A stretch of 64,000 nucleotides of DNA from Mariniphaga sp041687255 (GTDB taxonomy: Bacteria > Bacteroidota > Bacteroidia > Bacteroidales > Prolixibacteraceae), in the NCBI GenBank assembly GCA_041687255.1, contig JAWLCL010000017.1, positions 1-64,000 on the forward strand, read 5' to 3'. The position numbers were made by a program, and so were the translations under genes. This document shows positions 34,297 to 44,642 of this stretch, piece after piece (the stretch's first letter is position 1; every line of letters begins with the position of its first letter). The notes beneath the pieces are model-generated. The model ran no database searches. It worked only from the letters and a program-made list of their open reading frames with translations, and was not told the origin of the DNA.

Positions 34297-36057
34297 CTAT
34301 TTAAAATGAAAATAAAACCAGAATGTATTACCAAATCCTTCCTCTAGTTTTGATTTTAATAATGCAGGATTGTTTTTAAAATCATTATATACTGAAACAT
34401 ATTGCTTATATCTGGCGTTGGTATCTTCACTGATTTTATACCCATGAAGCTCAGGAAATTTTCGTGTGTTGTTGTAATATGCCAAAATTGCCTCCTCTAT
34501 ATGCCGCGGGATATTTTTATATTCCAGCTCTTTAAGGATGCCCAGATTATTCATTAAGGTTGTCACGTCTTTAGTGAGTAATAGCCATGCCATAAGATAT
34601 TCACAAGCCTTTTTATTCATTGGATTGGCATTTAACAACAATGGAAGATTATTCTGTGGTGAAGAAACCTCAATTACAAACTTTGTATGGGGAAGTATTT
34701 CTCTTTTTGATCCAATTTCAGGATGAGATGGAATTAAAGTGGTATCAACAAGTAGCTTTTCATATTCTTTTGCCCAGGTGCTGTAATGAATTGTTTTTTT
34801 TAATTCGCTAAGGAAGGTTTCAGCTCTTTTGTAATTTCCATTTATCAGGTTTGTTTTAACAAGCAATTGCATATTAACAGGTCGTTTCCCATAAACTACC
34901 ATTTCTTCATAAGCCCATCGGTGTGCTTCATTAACAAGCCCAACCGTATAGAAAAAATGAGCGCCCCAGTTTAAATACTCCTTGTCCCAGGGCAGAATAA
35001 GGGAATTGGCATTAAAATCTTGTCTTCCATAAAATAACCTGCTGGTAAGCTGATTGGTTTCTGCAAGTGCAACATTATAAAAATACTGGCCAATTAAGTT
35101 TTCTGCAGGAAAGTTCTCTTGAAAATCGATTGCCTCCTGCCACTTTTCCTGTACAATCAGTTTTTCAATTTGAAGCACCCTGTCTGTTTGAGGATTATAT
35201 AATTCAGACAAAAAATATATAATGAGAAATAAGACTGGCAGAGCAGATGCAGGATAAAATACCTGTTTCTTTTTTATGAGATTGGATAACCCTTTTAATC
35301 TTAATAAAATCAGGAATAATGCTAATAATCCTACATAAATAATTAGTAACAATTCATGTTTGGAATCATTCACGAAAGGGAATGGGTATTTAAAAAGATG
35401 ACTGGATGGGACTAAAAAAAGCACATTTTTAAACAAGAAATAAGTTGTTACTGCAACTCCTAAAAGTAAAATCATGTATAAATACATAAATTTTCCTCTG
35501 TGAAACAGCAGGCAGTAAAAAAGGTACAGCCCAAGATAAACAATGGCAAAGGCCCCGGCAATATAATAGAATAGCGGGAAAAGAAGTAATACACTTAAAG
35601 GGTATGACTTTTTTTCTGGAGAAACAGAAAACATAAAAAACAACAGGACCAGCAGAAAGCCTAAATTATACTCCATTAAATGAAAATAATGCGTTTGCAT
35701 AAGCAATAATACTCCCGAGGGCAAAAATGCAAACAGAACCATTACAGGTGAATTGGGATGTATCAATCTGGCTGTTTTATAAAAAATGAAACCTGTAAGG
35801 GAAATTATTACAGCTATTATTAAAGAACCAATTAATGGATTTATATAAAATTGTGTTAAAAAATTGGAGATAAATACAATCAATCCCCCGGGTTTGGAGG
35901 CAAATTCATAGAGGTGGTTATATGACAAAATAAACAAAGACTGATTTTCCTGAAAAAAAAGCACATAAGTTCCATACCAATAAAAATAACCAAAGGCAAT
36001 AATAAAAAAGAATGTAAATAGAAAAAAGATGCTTTTTATCTCAATATGTTTTAACAT
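34297..36057 (-). CDS. DUF6057 family polytopic membrane protein
   Basis: 586 residues. About the first 290 contain roughly ten hydrophobic segments (for example IFFLFTFFFIIAFGYFYWYG, LIGSLIIAVIISLTGFIFY, LLLLFPLFYYIAGAFAIVYL). The remainder is soluble and helical, with repeat-like spacing suggesting TPR folds (EKWQEAIDFQENFP, NYKRAETFLSELKK, IEEAILAYYNNTRKFP). I recognise this as a Bacteroidota family without known function. It follows the haem-motif lipoprotein by 33 bp on the minus strand, so they form an operon. A role in envelope assembly or in a signalling/electron-linked complex would be speculation. Confidence 0.7.
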   Translation of the reverse strand: MLKHIEIKSIFFLFTFFFIIAFGYFYWYGTYVLFFQENQSLFILSYNHLYEFASKPGGLIVFISNFLTQFYINPLIGSLIIAVIISLTGFIFYKTARLIHPNSPVMVLFAFLPSGVLLLMQTHYFHLMEYNLGFLLVLLFFMFSVSPEKKSYPLSVLLLFPLFYYIAGAFAIVYLGLYLFYCLLFHRGKFMYLYMILLLGVAVTTYFLFKNVLFLVPSSHLFKYPFPFVNDSKHELLLIIYVGLLALFLILLRLKGLSNLIKKKQVFYPASALPVLFLIIYFLSELYNPQTDRVLQIEKLIVQEKWQEAIDFQENFPAENLIGQYFYNVALAETNQLTSRLFYGRQDFNANSLILPWDKEYLNWGAHFFYTVGLVNEAHRWAYEEMVVYGKRPVNMQLLVKTNLINGNYKRAETFLSELKKTIHYSTWAKEYEKLLVDTTLIPSHPEIGSKREILPHTKFVIEVSSPQNNLPLLLNANPMNKKACEYLMAWLLLTKDVTTLMNNLGILKELEYKNIPRHIEEAILAYYNNTRKFPELHGYKISEDTNARYKQYVSVYNDFKNNPALLKSKLEEGFGNTFWFYFHFK

Positions 36058-36090
36058 ACCCGGTTATTTTAGTTTTAGCAATGAATAAGA

Positions 36091-37647
36091 TTATTCGTGG
36101 GCACTTATCTCTGTTTCTGAATGCTTTCTTTCATAGTCTTCAACATTCCAATTAGGAATCTCCTCTTTTTCATTCCCTGAGGATGCTTGGACGGGATCTT
36201 TTTGTGCAGCGGATGCTACTTCTCTGGGAGTTAATTTAATTTTACCCGTAATTAATTCAGGTATATTATACGATTCTGGCATTGTATTGTAAACTGCCGG
36301 ATCTTTTAAAGGTAAAATAAATGGTTTCATTGCTTGTCCTGTAGAATCAATATACGAGAAAAAAGCCTTGGCGCTTCTGCCATCCATTCTTTTACTGCTA
36401 AACACCAGCCATTTTCCATTCGATGACCAGGTATGGTAGCTTTCTGCCATTTCACTGTTTAGTTTCATTTTTTCTATTCTGCCATTTATAAGGTTAAGTA
36501 AATAGAGATCGGCTTCCCTATGCCAAATTGGAAATGTTCCAAAATCTGCAAGTGTGATAACTAAAAATTTCCCGTCAGGTGATATTCTGGGGAATGATGC
36601 GCTTTTATTCAATGCGGAAGCATTAAGAATTATTTCAGCTGTATCAAATCGTCCTGTTACAGCATCAAAAGATTTTCTTACCACGTTATATTGGATACTT
36701 TCAATGCTATTTATGTCGACTGTATTATTGATTTCTGCTTTGCAGTAATACAGGTGCTTTCCGTCAGGTGACCAAGAAGGAAAAGTTTCCAAAGGAATTA
36801 ATGAATCATTTTCAGTAATATGTGTGATTTCATTTTTATCTATATCATACAATATGAGCGAAGATATCAGGTCGTATACTTCAATGCTTTTATCGCTATG
36901 AGAATAAAAATTTTGCCTGACCTGATTGGAGGAAAATGCCACAAACCTGCCATTGGGGTGCCAGGAGGGATAAGTTGCTCCCCCGGGCATACCTTCTGTT
37001 TTTAATTCTGTTTTGGATGCTTCACTGCCTTTAATAAAATAGGTTCCCCCTTTCGACCCCCGCATATGAAACAGAAACTTTTCAGGATTATTTTGACTAA
37101 AGGAGTGACAGTTGACGCAATTATTTTCAATTAACTGATTTTCTATCACTGATTCTTCTGAGAAATCTTCAAGTGACCGTTGCTTAATTTTAATTTGCGA
37201 CCAGCTGTAATATCCTGGATGAATTTGCCGGTAAACCAAATAAGGGTCTATTGATTCATTAGCAACGTGAAAATAAAACGGCTTGTATTGCAGTTTCTTT
37301 TTGTTTTTTGTTTCAACATAAACATCTATTTTTATTTTATCGCCTTTGCTTTCCTGCAACATATTTCTCCATAATTTTTTGGGAAACTGAATAAGGCCAT
37401 CCGTAGATTTTATTTTTATTTCTGATGAGCTGTTGGTACCTGAGGCTGTTATCCAAAAATAATTACCTGGTTCTTTGATTGTAAAATTCATTGGTGCAAT
37501 ATTGGGAGGTATGGTAATCCCATTATATTCGGGTTCTATTTGGGGAATAAGATCCTGCTTTTCAAAATCGTAATTTTTTAATGAGTTGCACCCAGCGTAT
37601 GATGCTATCAATACTAATGAAAGCAAAACCTGATAGTAATAGCTCAT
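36091..37647 (-). CDS. Lipoprotein with CxxCH haem motif and PD40/TolB-like beta-propeller
   Basis: 518 residues with a lipoprotein signal peptide (Cys20 in SYAGC). A beta-rich N-terminal region (about 40-130) is followed by one CVNCH motif (Cys177, Cys180, His181), the c-type haem attachment sequence. From about 210 to 460 come PD40-type propeller blades: YPSWHPNGRFVAFSS, FPSWSPDGKHLYYC, FPRISPDGKFLVIT and YHTWSSNGKWLVFSS. The gene precedes the DUF6057 gene in a two-gene operon placed between two susCD pairs but on the opposite strand. Whether haem is really attached is not shown by sequence. Confidence 0.78.
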   Translation of the reverse strand: MSYYYQVLLSLVLIASYAGCNSLKNYDFEKQDLIPQIEPEYNGITIPPNIAPMNFTIKEPGNYFWITASGTNSSSEIKIKSTDGLIQFPKKLWRNMLQESKGDKIKIDVYVETKNKKKLQYKPFYFHVANESIDPYLVYRQIHPGYYSWSQIKIKQRSLEDFSEESVIENQLIENNCVNCHSFSQNNPEKFLFHMRGSKGGTYFIKGSEASKTELKTEGMPGGATYPSWHPNGRFVAFSSNQVRQNFYSHSDKSIEVYDLISSLILYDIDKNEITHITENDSLIPLETFPSWSPDGKHLYYCKAEINNTVDINSIESIQYNVVRKSFDAVTGRFDTAEIILNASALNKSASFPRISPDGKFLVITLADFGTFPIWHREADLYLLNLINGRIEKMKLNSEMAESYHTWSSNGKWLVFSSKRMDGRSAKAFFSYIDSTGQAMKPFILPLKDPAVYNTMPESYNIPELITGKIKLTPREVASAAQKDPVQASSGNEKEEIPNWNVEDYERKHSETEISAHE

Positions 37648-38392
37648 ATATAATATTTTAAAAAGCTGTTATTCTGCTCATATATTACTTTGGTAAAACT
37701 AATAAATTGATTGAATTAAAAATGACAATAAAAGTAAGAAATTACAATAGAATGATGTTGAAATAAAAATCTCCAGAAGTGATTGTTGAATTGAGGATGA
37801 AAAGAAGCCCCTTGTGGTAAGATTGAATTCTAATATTTTGAGATTAAGCCTTACAGTAAGATTAAAATTCTAAATATTGCTAGCATCAACCCGAAATTTT
37901 TCCTATTGTTTTATCGGCTAGTCAAGGTGTTTATACTGGATAGTTGTGCTTTAAAATGGTAAATGGATATGCCAATCAGTATGTTTATTAATAATTATTC
38001 CGACAATATTTCATTACAGCTTTGGTTAATTTCAAATGTTAAATTTTTTTAATAATTGAAAAAATAAATTAACTTTGGCCTCGTCGATCTAATACTATAG
38101 TGCAATGAATGAATTTTAAACTGATAAACAAAATTTGCATATGAATAAAACTAGTAGAACAATGAACACAAGGCCTCTAGAGCTATTATTTCATAAATAT
38201 CCTACTATAAATATCCCTTTGGGTATATTATTTCCCAAAACATTACCTGTTCAGGAAACATAATCTGATTTGCATTGATTGCATAACTTTCGTTATTGGA
38301 ATGACTAATAAAATAATGTTGAGTTGTAAAAAGAGGGAGCAGTTTTCACTGCATTTACTATGTAACAAATATTAATTTCAAAATTAAAATCT
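37648..38392. other. Regulatory gap upstream of the second susC
   Basis: 745 bp between divergent genes. It holds an imperfect direct repeat (GTAAGATTGAATTCTAATATT near 37818 in short form GTAAGATT..ATTCTAA, again near 37856), a candidate -7 box at 38070-38077, and no credible gene. Confidence 0.5.
38070..38077 (+). promoter_or_regulatory. Candidate -7 box for the second susCD operon
   Basis: TAACTTTG matches TAnnTTTG. It would give a leader of about 310 nt, long enough for leader-based control. No matching -33 element. Confidence 0.33.
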
Positions 38393-41300
38393 ATGAAAAG
38401 AAAACATCTAAGAGGGTTTTTACCCTATTTTGTGTTTGCTGTGATAATGGCCTTTTCTACGGGGGCTTGGGCGCAGCAAAGAACTATCAGTGGAACGGTT
38501 ACGGATGATGCGGGTTCACCACTTCCGGGTGTAACGGTGGTTGTACAGGGTACCACTACGGGAACGGTAACCAATCCTGACGGTGAGTATACCTTGCCAG
38601 TTCCTGCCGATGCCAATACACTTGTATTTTCTTATATTGGTATGTTAAAGCAAGTGGTTGAGATAGGTAACCAGTCAACCATTGATGTAACGCTTCAGCC
38701 CGATGTGATAGGCGTTGAAGAGGTGGTGGTTGTAGGTTACGGTACCCGTATGCGGGAAGAACTTACAGGTGCAGTTTCTTCCGTTTCTGAAGAAGATCTG
38801 GAGGTTTCCTCGGCGCCAAGTGTTGTCAGCCGTATGCAGGGCCAGGTTTCAGGGATAACTGTTACCCAGGCCAACCGCCCCGGTGGTGATGCAACAATCA
38901 GGGTGCGTGGTATTGGTACCATTAATAATGCAGGTCCACTGTTTGTTATTGATGGAGTTCCAGCCGGACCCGGTAACAACATCAACCCAAGTGACATTGA
39001 ATCAATTTCGGTTCTGAAAGATGCTTCTTCTGCTGCTATTTATGGTGCCAGGGGTGCAAACGGTGTTGTAATTATTACTACGAAACGGGGAAGGGTAAAT
39101 CAACCTCCTACAGTTAATTTCCGCGTTAAAACGGGAGTCAGCACGCCTACTAATCAGTACGACATGCTGAACACCGAGGAGTACGCCGAAGCTGTGTGGC
39201 TGTCGTATGCCAACAGAGGTGATGCACCTAACCATGCCCAGTATGGAACGGGCAGTTCTCCGGTAATTCCTGATTATATTTTACCGGCAGGAGCTATGGA
39301 AGGAGATGCTTCAGTTAATCCTGCTTTATACAGCTATCCCGATTACCAGATTTTCAGAGCCAATAAACAAGGAACCGACTGGTACGATGAGATTTACCGC
39401 ACTGCCCTTATTCAGGAATATGATGTTTCGGTTGCCGGTGGTGGAACAGGCGGTAACTATGCATTTTCAGCAAGTTACCTTGATGAAGAAGGTTTCTTGA
39501 AATATACCGATTTCACACGCTGGACCTTCAGGATGAACGCCGATGCAAAGGTAAACGACTGGTTTAAAGCAGGTGAATCGTTGCAGGTGATTTACATTGA
39601 TGAGCATGGTAACCTTGGCGATAACGGAGAAGGAACGCCTATATCATTTGCTTACAGGGCGCAGCCAATTATACCGGTTTACGATATTGAAGGTAACTTC
39701 GCAGGTTCAAAAGCTCCTGAAATGGGTAACACAGAAAACCCATATGCTATGCTGTATCGTGCAAAAGACAATAACGGTAAATGGGTGAGGATATTGGGTA
39801 ATACGTATGCTGAGCTTACACCGTTTGATGGATTTACTTTCAGAACTTTATTTGGATACAACTGGGGACAGTGGAACTACAAAGGGCACATTATTCCAAA
39901 TTTTGAACATTCGGAACCAAACCGGGTGAATGGTTTAGATGTTAATTCAAACTTTTCACTGCAGTGGAACTGGACAAATACCCTTCAGTACAACACTGAA
40001 CTAATGCCGGGTCATAACCTGAACGTAATTTTAGGAACTGAAGCAGTTGAGAGTTTCTATCGCAGTCTGAACGCCAGCCGGAGAAATTACTTCTCACAGG
40101 ACCCGAATTACATGCAGTTGGATTCAGGAGAATCGAACAAGGAAAACAGCGGTAACACTTCAGAGTGGGCACTGTTCTCACAGTTTGGACGTATTAACTA
40201 CGACATAATGAGCAAATATTTCATTGAAGCCACTGTAAGGCGTGACGGTACTTCACGTACCGCTCCGGGTAAAAACTACGGTGTTTTCCCGGCTGCATCA
40301 TTTGCATGGGCTATGTCGGAAGAAGCATTTCTTCAAGGTTCAAGCAATTGGTTAGATATGTTGAAATTAAGATTGGGTTGGGGGCAAACAGGTAACGACC
40401 AGATGGGACTTTACAACTCCTACACTACTTTCAGAAGCGATGCTTACCGGTCATCTTATGCCATTGATGGTTCAAACACCAGCGCCGTTTCAGGTTTTAT
40501 GCCTTCGGCATTAGGTAACCCGGATGTTAAGTGGGAAGCCACCACAACCTATAACGTTGGTTTGGACGGAAGGCTTTTCGATAACAAAATCCGTTTTGCT
40601 TTTGATGTCTGGCAACGTTTCACAAGCGATATGTTATTTGTAAGACCAATTCCGCATGTTTCCGGTGTAGTTAATGCTCCTTCAGTTAATATAGCTGAAA
40701 TGGAAAACAGAGGATTTGACCTGGAACTGGGATACAACGGACAAAGTGCCGGCGGAGATTTTACATATAATGTTACCGCTACTGTATCGCATTATAAAAA
40801 TCAGATTACCGATTTGACAGGTGACCCGGATTTGGTTCTTGATGGAGCCAGCCAGCGTCAGAAAGTATATACCCGGTTTGGATATGGAACAGAGTATCCC
40901 GGATTCTACGGCTACATTGTTGACGGAATTTTTGAAACTGAAGCGGAAGCACAGGCACATCCACAGTTTGGAGATACCGATTACAACCAACCCGGACATT
41001 TTATCTACAGAGACATCAGTGGACCTGACGGTGAACCGGACGGACAAATTACTTCAGATGACCGGACCTTTATCGGCAGCCCGCATCCTGATTTTGTAGG
41101 TGGTTTGAACTTTGATTTTGCCTACCGCAATTTTGATCTTAACCTGTTCTTCTATGGAAGCTACGGCAATGAAGTGGTGAACTATGTTACCCGCTGGATC
41201 GACTACGGTATGTTCAATGGTGGATTAAGCAGGGCAGCGCTTTATGAATCATGGGGAAGCCCATACCTGGATAACAATGCCAATGCATCGCTTCCAAAGC

Positions 41301-41587
41301 TTGACCAGGATCCCATTTCTCAGGAACCCTCTACTGCTTTCATTGAAGACGGATCTTATTTGAGGATGAAAAATCTTCGTCTGGGATACACCCTCCCTTC
41401 CAGTATACTTGAAAGGGCACAGATTAAAAGTTTAGGATTATATGTGCAGGTGACAAACGTATTTACATTAACCAAATACAGCGGTTTGGATCCTGAAATA
41501 AACCTTAGTGGTGCAGATATGGGATTGGATTTAGGTCATTGGCCTACTCCGCGCCAGGTTACTTTTGGTATAAATCTGGGATTATAA
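38393..41587 (+). CDS. SusC-family TonB-dependent outer-membrane transporter (pair 2)
   Basis: 1064 residues, clearly paralogous to the protein at 29174: the same signal peptide style, N-terminal sandwich (GTVTDDAGSPLPGVTVVVQG), TonB-box region EEVVVVGYGTR near 116, plug with SAAIYGARGANGVVIITTK, and terminal PRQVTFGINLGL. The barrel parts align along their length, for example PNYMQL and SGLDPEINLSG. It is followed 28 bp later by its SusD partner. The paralogous pair suggests an old duplication with divergence toward another oligosaccharide of the same glycan. Confidence 0.93.
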   Translation: MKRKHLRGFLPYFVFAVIMAFSTGAWAQQRTISGTVTDDAGSPLPGVTVVVQGTTTGTVTNPDGEYTLPVPADANTLVFSYIGMLKQVVEIGNQSTIDVTLQPDVIGVEEVVVVGYGTRMREELTGAVSSVSEEDLEVSSAPSVVSRMQGQVSGITVTQANRPGGDATIRVRGIGTINNAGPLFVIDGVPAGPGNNINPSDIESISVLKDASSAAIYGARGANGVVIITTKRGRVNQPPTVNFRVKTGVSTPTNQYDMLNTEEYAEAVWLSYANRGDAPNHAQYGTGSSPVIPDYILPAGAMEGDASVNPALYSYPDYQIFRANKQGTDWYDEIYRTALIQEYDVSVAGGGTGGNYAFSASYLDEEGFLKYTDFTRWTFRMNADAKVNDWFKAGESLQVIYIDEHGNLGDNGEGTPISFAYRAQPIIPVYDIEGNFAGSKAPEMGNTENPYAMLYRAKDNNGKWVRILGNTYAELTPFDGFTFRTLFGYNWGQWNYKGHIIPNFEHSEPNRVNGLDVNSNFSLQWNWTNTLQYNTELMPGHNLNVILGTEAVESFYRSLNASRRNYFSQDPNYMQLDSGESNKENSGNTSEWALFSQFGRINYDIMSKYFIEATVRRDGTSRTAPGKNYGVFPAASFAWAMSEEAFLQGSSNWLDMLKLRLGWGQTGNDQMGLYNSYTTFRSDAYRSSYAIDGSNTSAVSGFMPSALGNPDVKWEATTTYNVGLDGRLFDNKIRFAFDVWQRFTSDMLFVRPIPHVSGVVNAPSVNIAEMENRGFDLELGYNGQSAGGDFTYNVTATVSHYKNQITDLTGDPDLVLDGASQRQKVYTRFGYGTEYPGFYGYIVDGIFETEAEAQAHPQFGDTDYNQPGHFIYRDISGPDGEPDGQITSDDRTFIGSPHPDFVGGLNFDFAYRNFDLNLFFYGSYGNEVVNYVTRWIDYGMFNGGLSRAALYESWGSPYLDNNANASLPKLDQDPISQEPSTAFIEDGSYLRMKNLRLGYTLPSSILERAQIKSLGLYVQVTNVFTLTKYSGLDPEINLSGADMGLDLGHWPTPRQVTFGINLGL

Positions 41588-41615
41588 TCGTTTAATTTGT
41601 ATTAAATTTAAAAAA

Positions 41616-43454
41616 ATGAGAAATATGAAAAGACTTTCGATATTATTGACCATTGCAGTGATGCTGGTCATGTCAAATTCATGTTCCGAGGACTTTTTAA
41701 CCAGGACTCCTCCGGGATCGACTGCTGAAAACGTATTCTATGATGCAAAGGGTATTGATGCACTTTTAATTGGAACTTATGCTATTGTTCCGGGGAGTTC
41801 CCTTTGGGATATTTCCTGGGGAGCCTCCATCCAAAACTGGACGTATGGTTCTGTTGCTTCCGATGATGCTTATAAAGGTTCTGAAGTAACCGACCAGGTG
41901 CCGGTAAATGAAATTGAACGGTGGGAGGTACTTACCAACAACAATTACCCGGCCGATAAATGGAAATTGAATCTTGGGATGGGTGTATTTCGTGCAAATA
42001 CAGCCTTAAGAGTTGTTTCAGAAGCCTTGGAGCAGGGAACAATTACTGAGGAACAAGCTACAGATTACAGAGCAGAGCTTCGGTTCCTGAGAGGTATGTT
42101 CAATTTTGAAGCTCGCCTGGTTTTCGGCGATTATATTCCAATACTTTTAGAAGATACAGAAGATCCGTCACAGGTTTCCAATGAAAATCCTGAAGGTGCC
42201 GTTTTGAATCACATCATTAGTGATTTGGAATACGCGTGGACCAATCTTCCTGAAACACAATCGCAACCTGGCCGTGCAACAAAATATGCTGCCATGGGCC
42301 TGGCTGCCCGCGCTTACCTGCAGGATCTGATGTATGCCGAGGCAAAACCTTTGCTTGACAACATCATTAACAGCGGTCAGTATACACTGATGCCAAACTT
42401 TATTGATAACTTCAATATTGAAACAAACAATAATGCAGAATCAATATTCGAAGTACAGGCAAACGTGAACGACATCAATGAATCGCTGAATGCTGAAATG
42501 GGTATCGGGCTTAACTGGCCGCATGGATCTGATATTGGTATGTGCTGCGGATTCCACCAGCCTTCACAGAACCTGGTAAATGCCTATAAAGTAGATGAAA
42601 ACGGCTTGCCGTTGTTTGATACTTTTAACGATACCGATTTGAAAAACGACCAGGGAATCAACTCCGATCAGGTTTTTGAAATTGCCACTGATCCGGTAGA
42701 CCCACGACTCGACTGGACAGTAAGTCGCAGGGGTATTCCTTACAAAGATTGGGGAATCAATCGTGGAAGCAACTGGATACGTAAGCAGCCTGAAGGTGGA
42801 CCTTATATGCCAGCATCGAAACCGTTCTTCAAAAAATCGGAAAGGTACAGCCTGTCGACAACTACAGGATGGCAAACCGGTATCAATGCAAACAACTATC
42901 GTTACCTCCGTTACAGTCATGTATTGCTGTGGAGAGCTGAAGTTGCTGCTGCAGAAAATGACCTTGAAACTGCGCGCCAGTATGTAAACATGATTCGTGA
43001 ACGGGCAGGAAACCAGGAGGTAATGGGTAAGGTGCTCATCAATCAACTCCCTCCATCAGTTTATCCATGGGGCGAAGATACAGATGATGGCGCTTATTTA
43101 ACCGGAGGCGATGTTGACTGGACTCAGCCTGCAGCCAACTATAATATCGGATTGTACACTTCCTTTGCTGATGCGAATGAAGCAATGGAGGCAGTTCAAT
43201 GGGAGCAGAGGCTCGAATTTGCTACCGAAGGAATGCGTTTCTTCGACCTTAGAAGATGGGATAACCTGCCTAATAAAATTGGTGGAAGGAGCATGGCAGA
43301 TATTCTAAATTCTTTTGCCGCTGCTGATTTAAGGATTCGTCCTGCATTTATGCAAGGAGCCAACTTCGCTGAAAATGATAAATACCAACCTATTCCTCAG
43401 GCTCAGCTCGACCTCCAACCGGGAGTTCTTGTTCAGCGTCCGGAATACCGTTAA
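41616..43454 (+). CDS. SusD-family lipoprotein (pair 2)
   Basis: 612 residues with a lipobox (SNSC, Cys23). It aligns with the SusD at 32387 over its length: TPPGSTAENVFYDAKGIDALLIGTY resembles the first protein's PPGSAAG...GVESLLMGTY, and the C-terminal RLEFATEGMRFFDLRRWD is intact, ending PIPQAQLDLQPGVLVQRPEY. An internal ATG three codons in (41625) is an equally good start. Insertions of about 25 residues explain its greater length. Confidence 0.92.
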   Translation: MRNMKRLSILLTIAVMLVMSNSCSEDFLTRTPPGSTAENVFYDAKGIDALLIGTYAIVPGSSLWDISWGASIQNWTYGSVASDDAYKGSEVTDQVPVNEIERWEVLTNNNYPADKWKLNLGMGVFRANTALRVVSEALEQGTITEEQATDYRAELRFLRGMFNFEARLVFGDYIPILLEDTEDPSQVSNENPEGAVLNHIISDLEYAWTNLPETQSQPGRATKYAAMGLAARAYLQDLMYAEAKPLLDNIINSGQYTLMPNFIDNFNIETNNNAESIFEVQANVNDINESLNAEMGIGLNWPHGSDIGMCCGFHQPSQNLVNAYKVDENGLPLFDTFNDTDLKNDQGINSDQVFEIATDPVDPRLDWTVSRRGIPYKDWGINRGSNWIRKQPEGGPYMPASKPFFKKSERYSLSTTTGWQTGINANNYRYLRYSHVLLWRAEVAAAENDLETARQYVNMIRERAGNQEVMGKVLINQLPPSVYPWGEDTDDGAYLTGGDVDWTQPAANYNIGLYTSFADANEAMEAVQWEQRLEFATEGMRFFDLRRWDNLPNKIGGRSMADILNSFAAADLRIRPAFMQGANFAENDKYQPIPQAQLDLQPGVLVQRPEYR

Positions 43455-43482
43455 GATATTCATTTTAGGACTTTATAAGAAG

Positions 43483-43510
43483 GAGGGGCTTTTAAGTCCC
43501 TCTTTTTTTT
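43483..43510 (+). terminator. Terminator of the second susCD operon
   Basis: GAGGGGCTT pairs with AAGTCCCTC (one G-T pair), followed by eight T. Confidence 0.85.
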
Positions 43511-43548
43511 GCTATATTGGTACCGCTTTCACCTTATAAATAAACATA

Positions 43549-44580
43549 ATGAAAAGAATATTTTTAGTTGCAGCTTTCTTTACAATATTAAGCTCTGTAA
43601 TTTTGGCGCAGCCCCAGGTTACAGTGCAGCCTGTAGAGGGAGAAAAAAGAGTAGAAGTGCGGATTGATGGAAAATTGTTTACAGCTTATATATGGGCGGA
43701 AACCATTAAAAAGCCTGTACTGTGGCCGGTGATTTCTGCCGGGGGCCATGAGGTGACACGACAGTTCCCCCTTAAAAATAAGGCAGGCGAACGTGCCGAC
43801 CATCCACACCATGTGGGCGTGTGGTTTAACTATGGCGATGTAAACGGGCTGGATTTCTGGAACAATTCGGAGGCTGTCCCTGAAGAAAAGGCTGATAGTT
43901 ACGGTACCATATACCATGAATCAATAGGTACAACTAAAAGTGGTAAAGGGCAGGGGCTTTTGGTTGCTTCTGCAGCATGGAAAGATAACAGCGGCAAGGT
44001 CCTGCTGAATGAGGTATCAGAATATGTGTTTTCTGTTGATGGTAAAACAAGGATAATCGACCGGAATACAATGCTGAGAGCTGCAAACGGTAATGTAAAA
44101 ATTACCGACAACAAGGAGGGAATGTTTGCCATTAGGGTAACCCGCGAACTGGAACTGCCCTCAACGGGAAAGGTGCAGCTTACCGATTCGCACGGGAATG
44201 TTACGGAGGTGGATGCTTCTGATGATAACATTGCCACCGGCAGCTACCTGAGCAGTGAAGGCATAACCGATAACGATGTGTGGTCGACCCGCGGCCGCTG
44301 GATGAAGCTCGCAGGAGAAATAGATGGTGACAAGGTGGCCATCGTTATTTTTGACCACCCTTCCAATCCGGGTTATCCTACTTACTGGCATGCCCGCGGT
44401 TATGGCCTGTTTGCGGCAAATACACTGGGGCAGAAAGTTTTTTCAAACGGTAAAGAAGAAATGAACTTTGAAATCAATAACGGACAATCGGCAACATTCA
44501 GGTACCGGCTGGCTGTTTTTTCCAGTGACCCTTCAGTAAAGGAAATTGAAAAGCTGGCAAAGGAGTTTGAACGAAAATAA
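43549..44580 (+). CDS. DUF6807 (PmoA-like) exported protein
   Basis: 343 residues with a signal peptide (about 1-20, ending ILAQ). It belongs to the family annotated PmoA/DUF6807, common near glycan-utilisation genes. Visible features: DHPHHVGVWFNYGDVNGLDFWN, with a His cluster that could bind metal; the internal WSTRGRWMKLAG; and HPSNPGYPTYWHARGYGLFAANTLGQ near the C-terminus. The fold is expected to be beta sandwich. No enzymatic activity is established to my knowledge. It lies after the susCD terminator and has a weak -7-like TATATTGG upstream. Confidence 0.8.
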   Translation: MKRIFLVAAFFTILSSVILAQPQVTVQPVEGEKRVEVRIDGKLFTAYIWAETIKKPVLWPVISAGGHEVTRQFPLKNKAGERADHPHHVGVWFNYGDVNGLDFWNNSEAVPEEKADSYGTIYHESIGTTKSGKGQGLLVASAAWKDNSGKVLLNEVSEYVFSVDGKTRIIDRNTMLRAANGNVKITDNKEGMFAIRVTRELELPSTGKVQLTDSHGNVTEVDASDDNIATGSYLSSEGITDNDVWSTRGRWMKLAGEIDGDKVAIVIFDHPSNPGYPTYWHARGYGLFAANTLGQKVFSNGKEEMNFEINNGQSATFRYRLAVFSSDPSVKEIEKLAKEFERK

Positions 44581-44625
44581 GTTTAAAGTTTAAGGTTTAA
44601 AGTTGAAAGTAAGTTAAACTTAACT

Positions 44626-44633
44626 TATTTTTG
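44626..44633 (+). promoter_or_regulatory. Candidate -7 box very close to the SpmAB start
   Basis: TATTTTTG matches TAnnTTTG and ends 9 bp before the ATG at 44643, so transcription would begin within a few bases of the start codon, giving a nearly leaderless mRNA. Chance match is possible. Confidence 0.33.
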
Positions 44634-44642
44634 CCTTCACAT

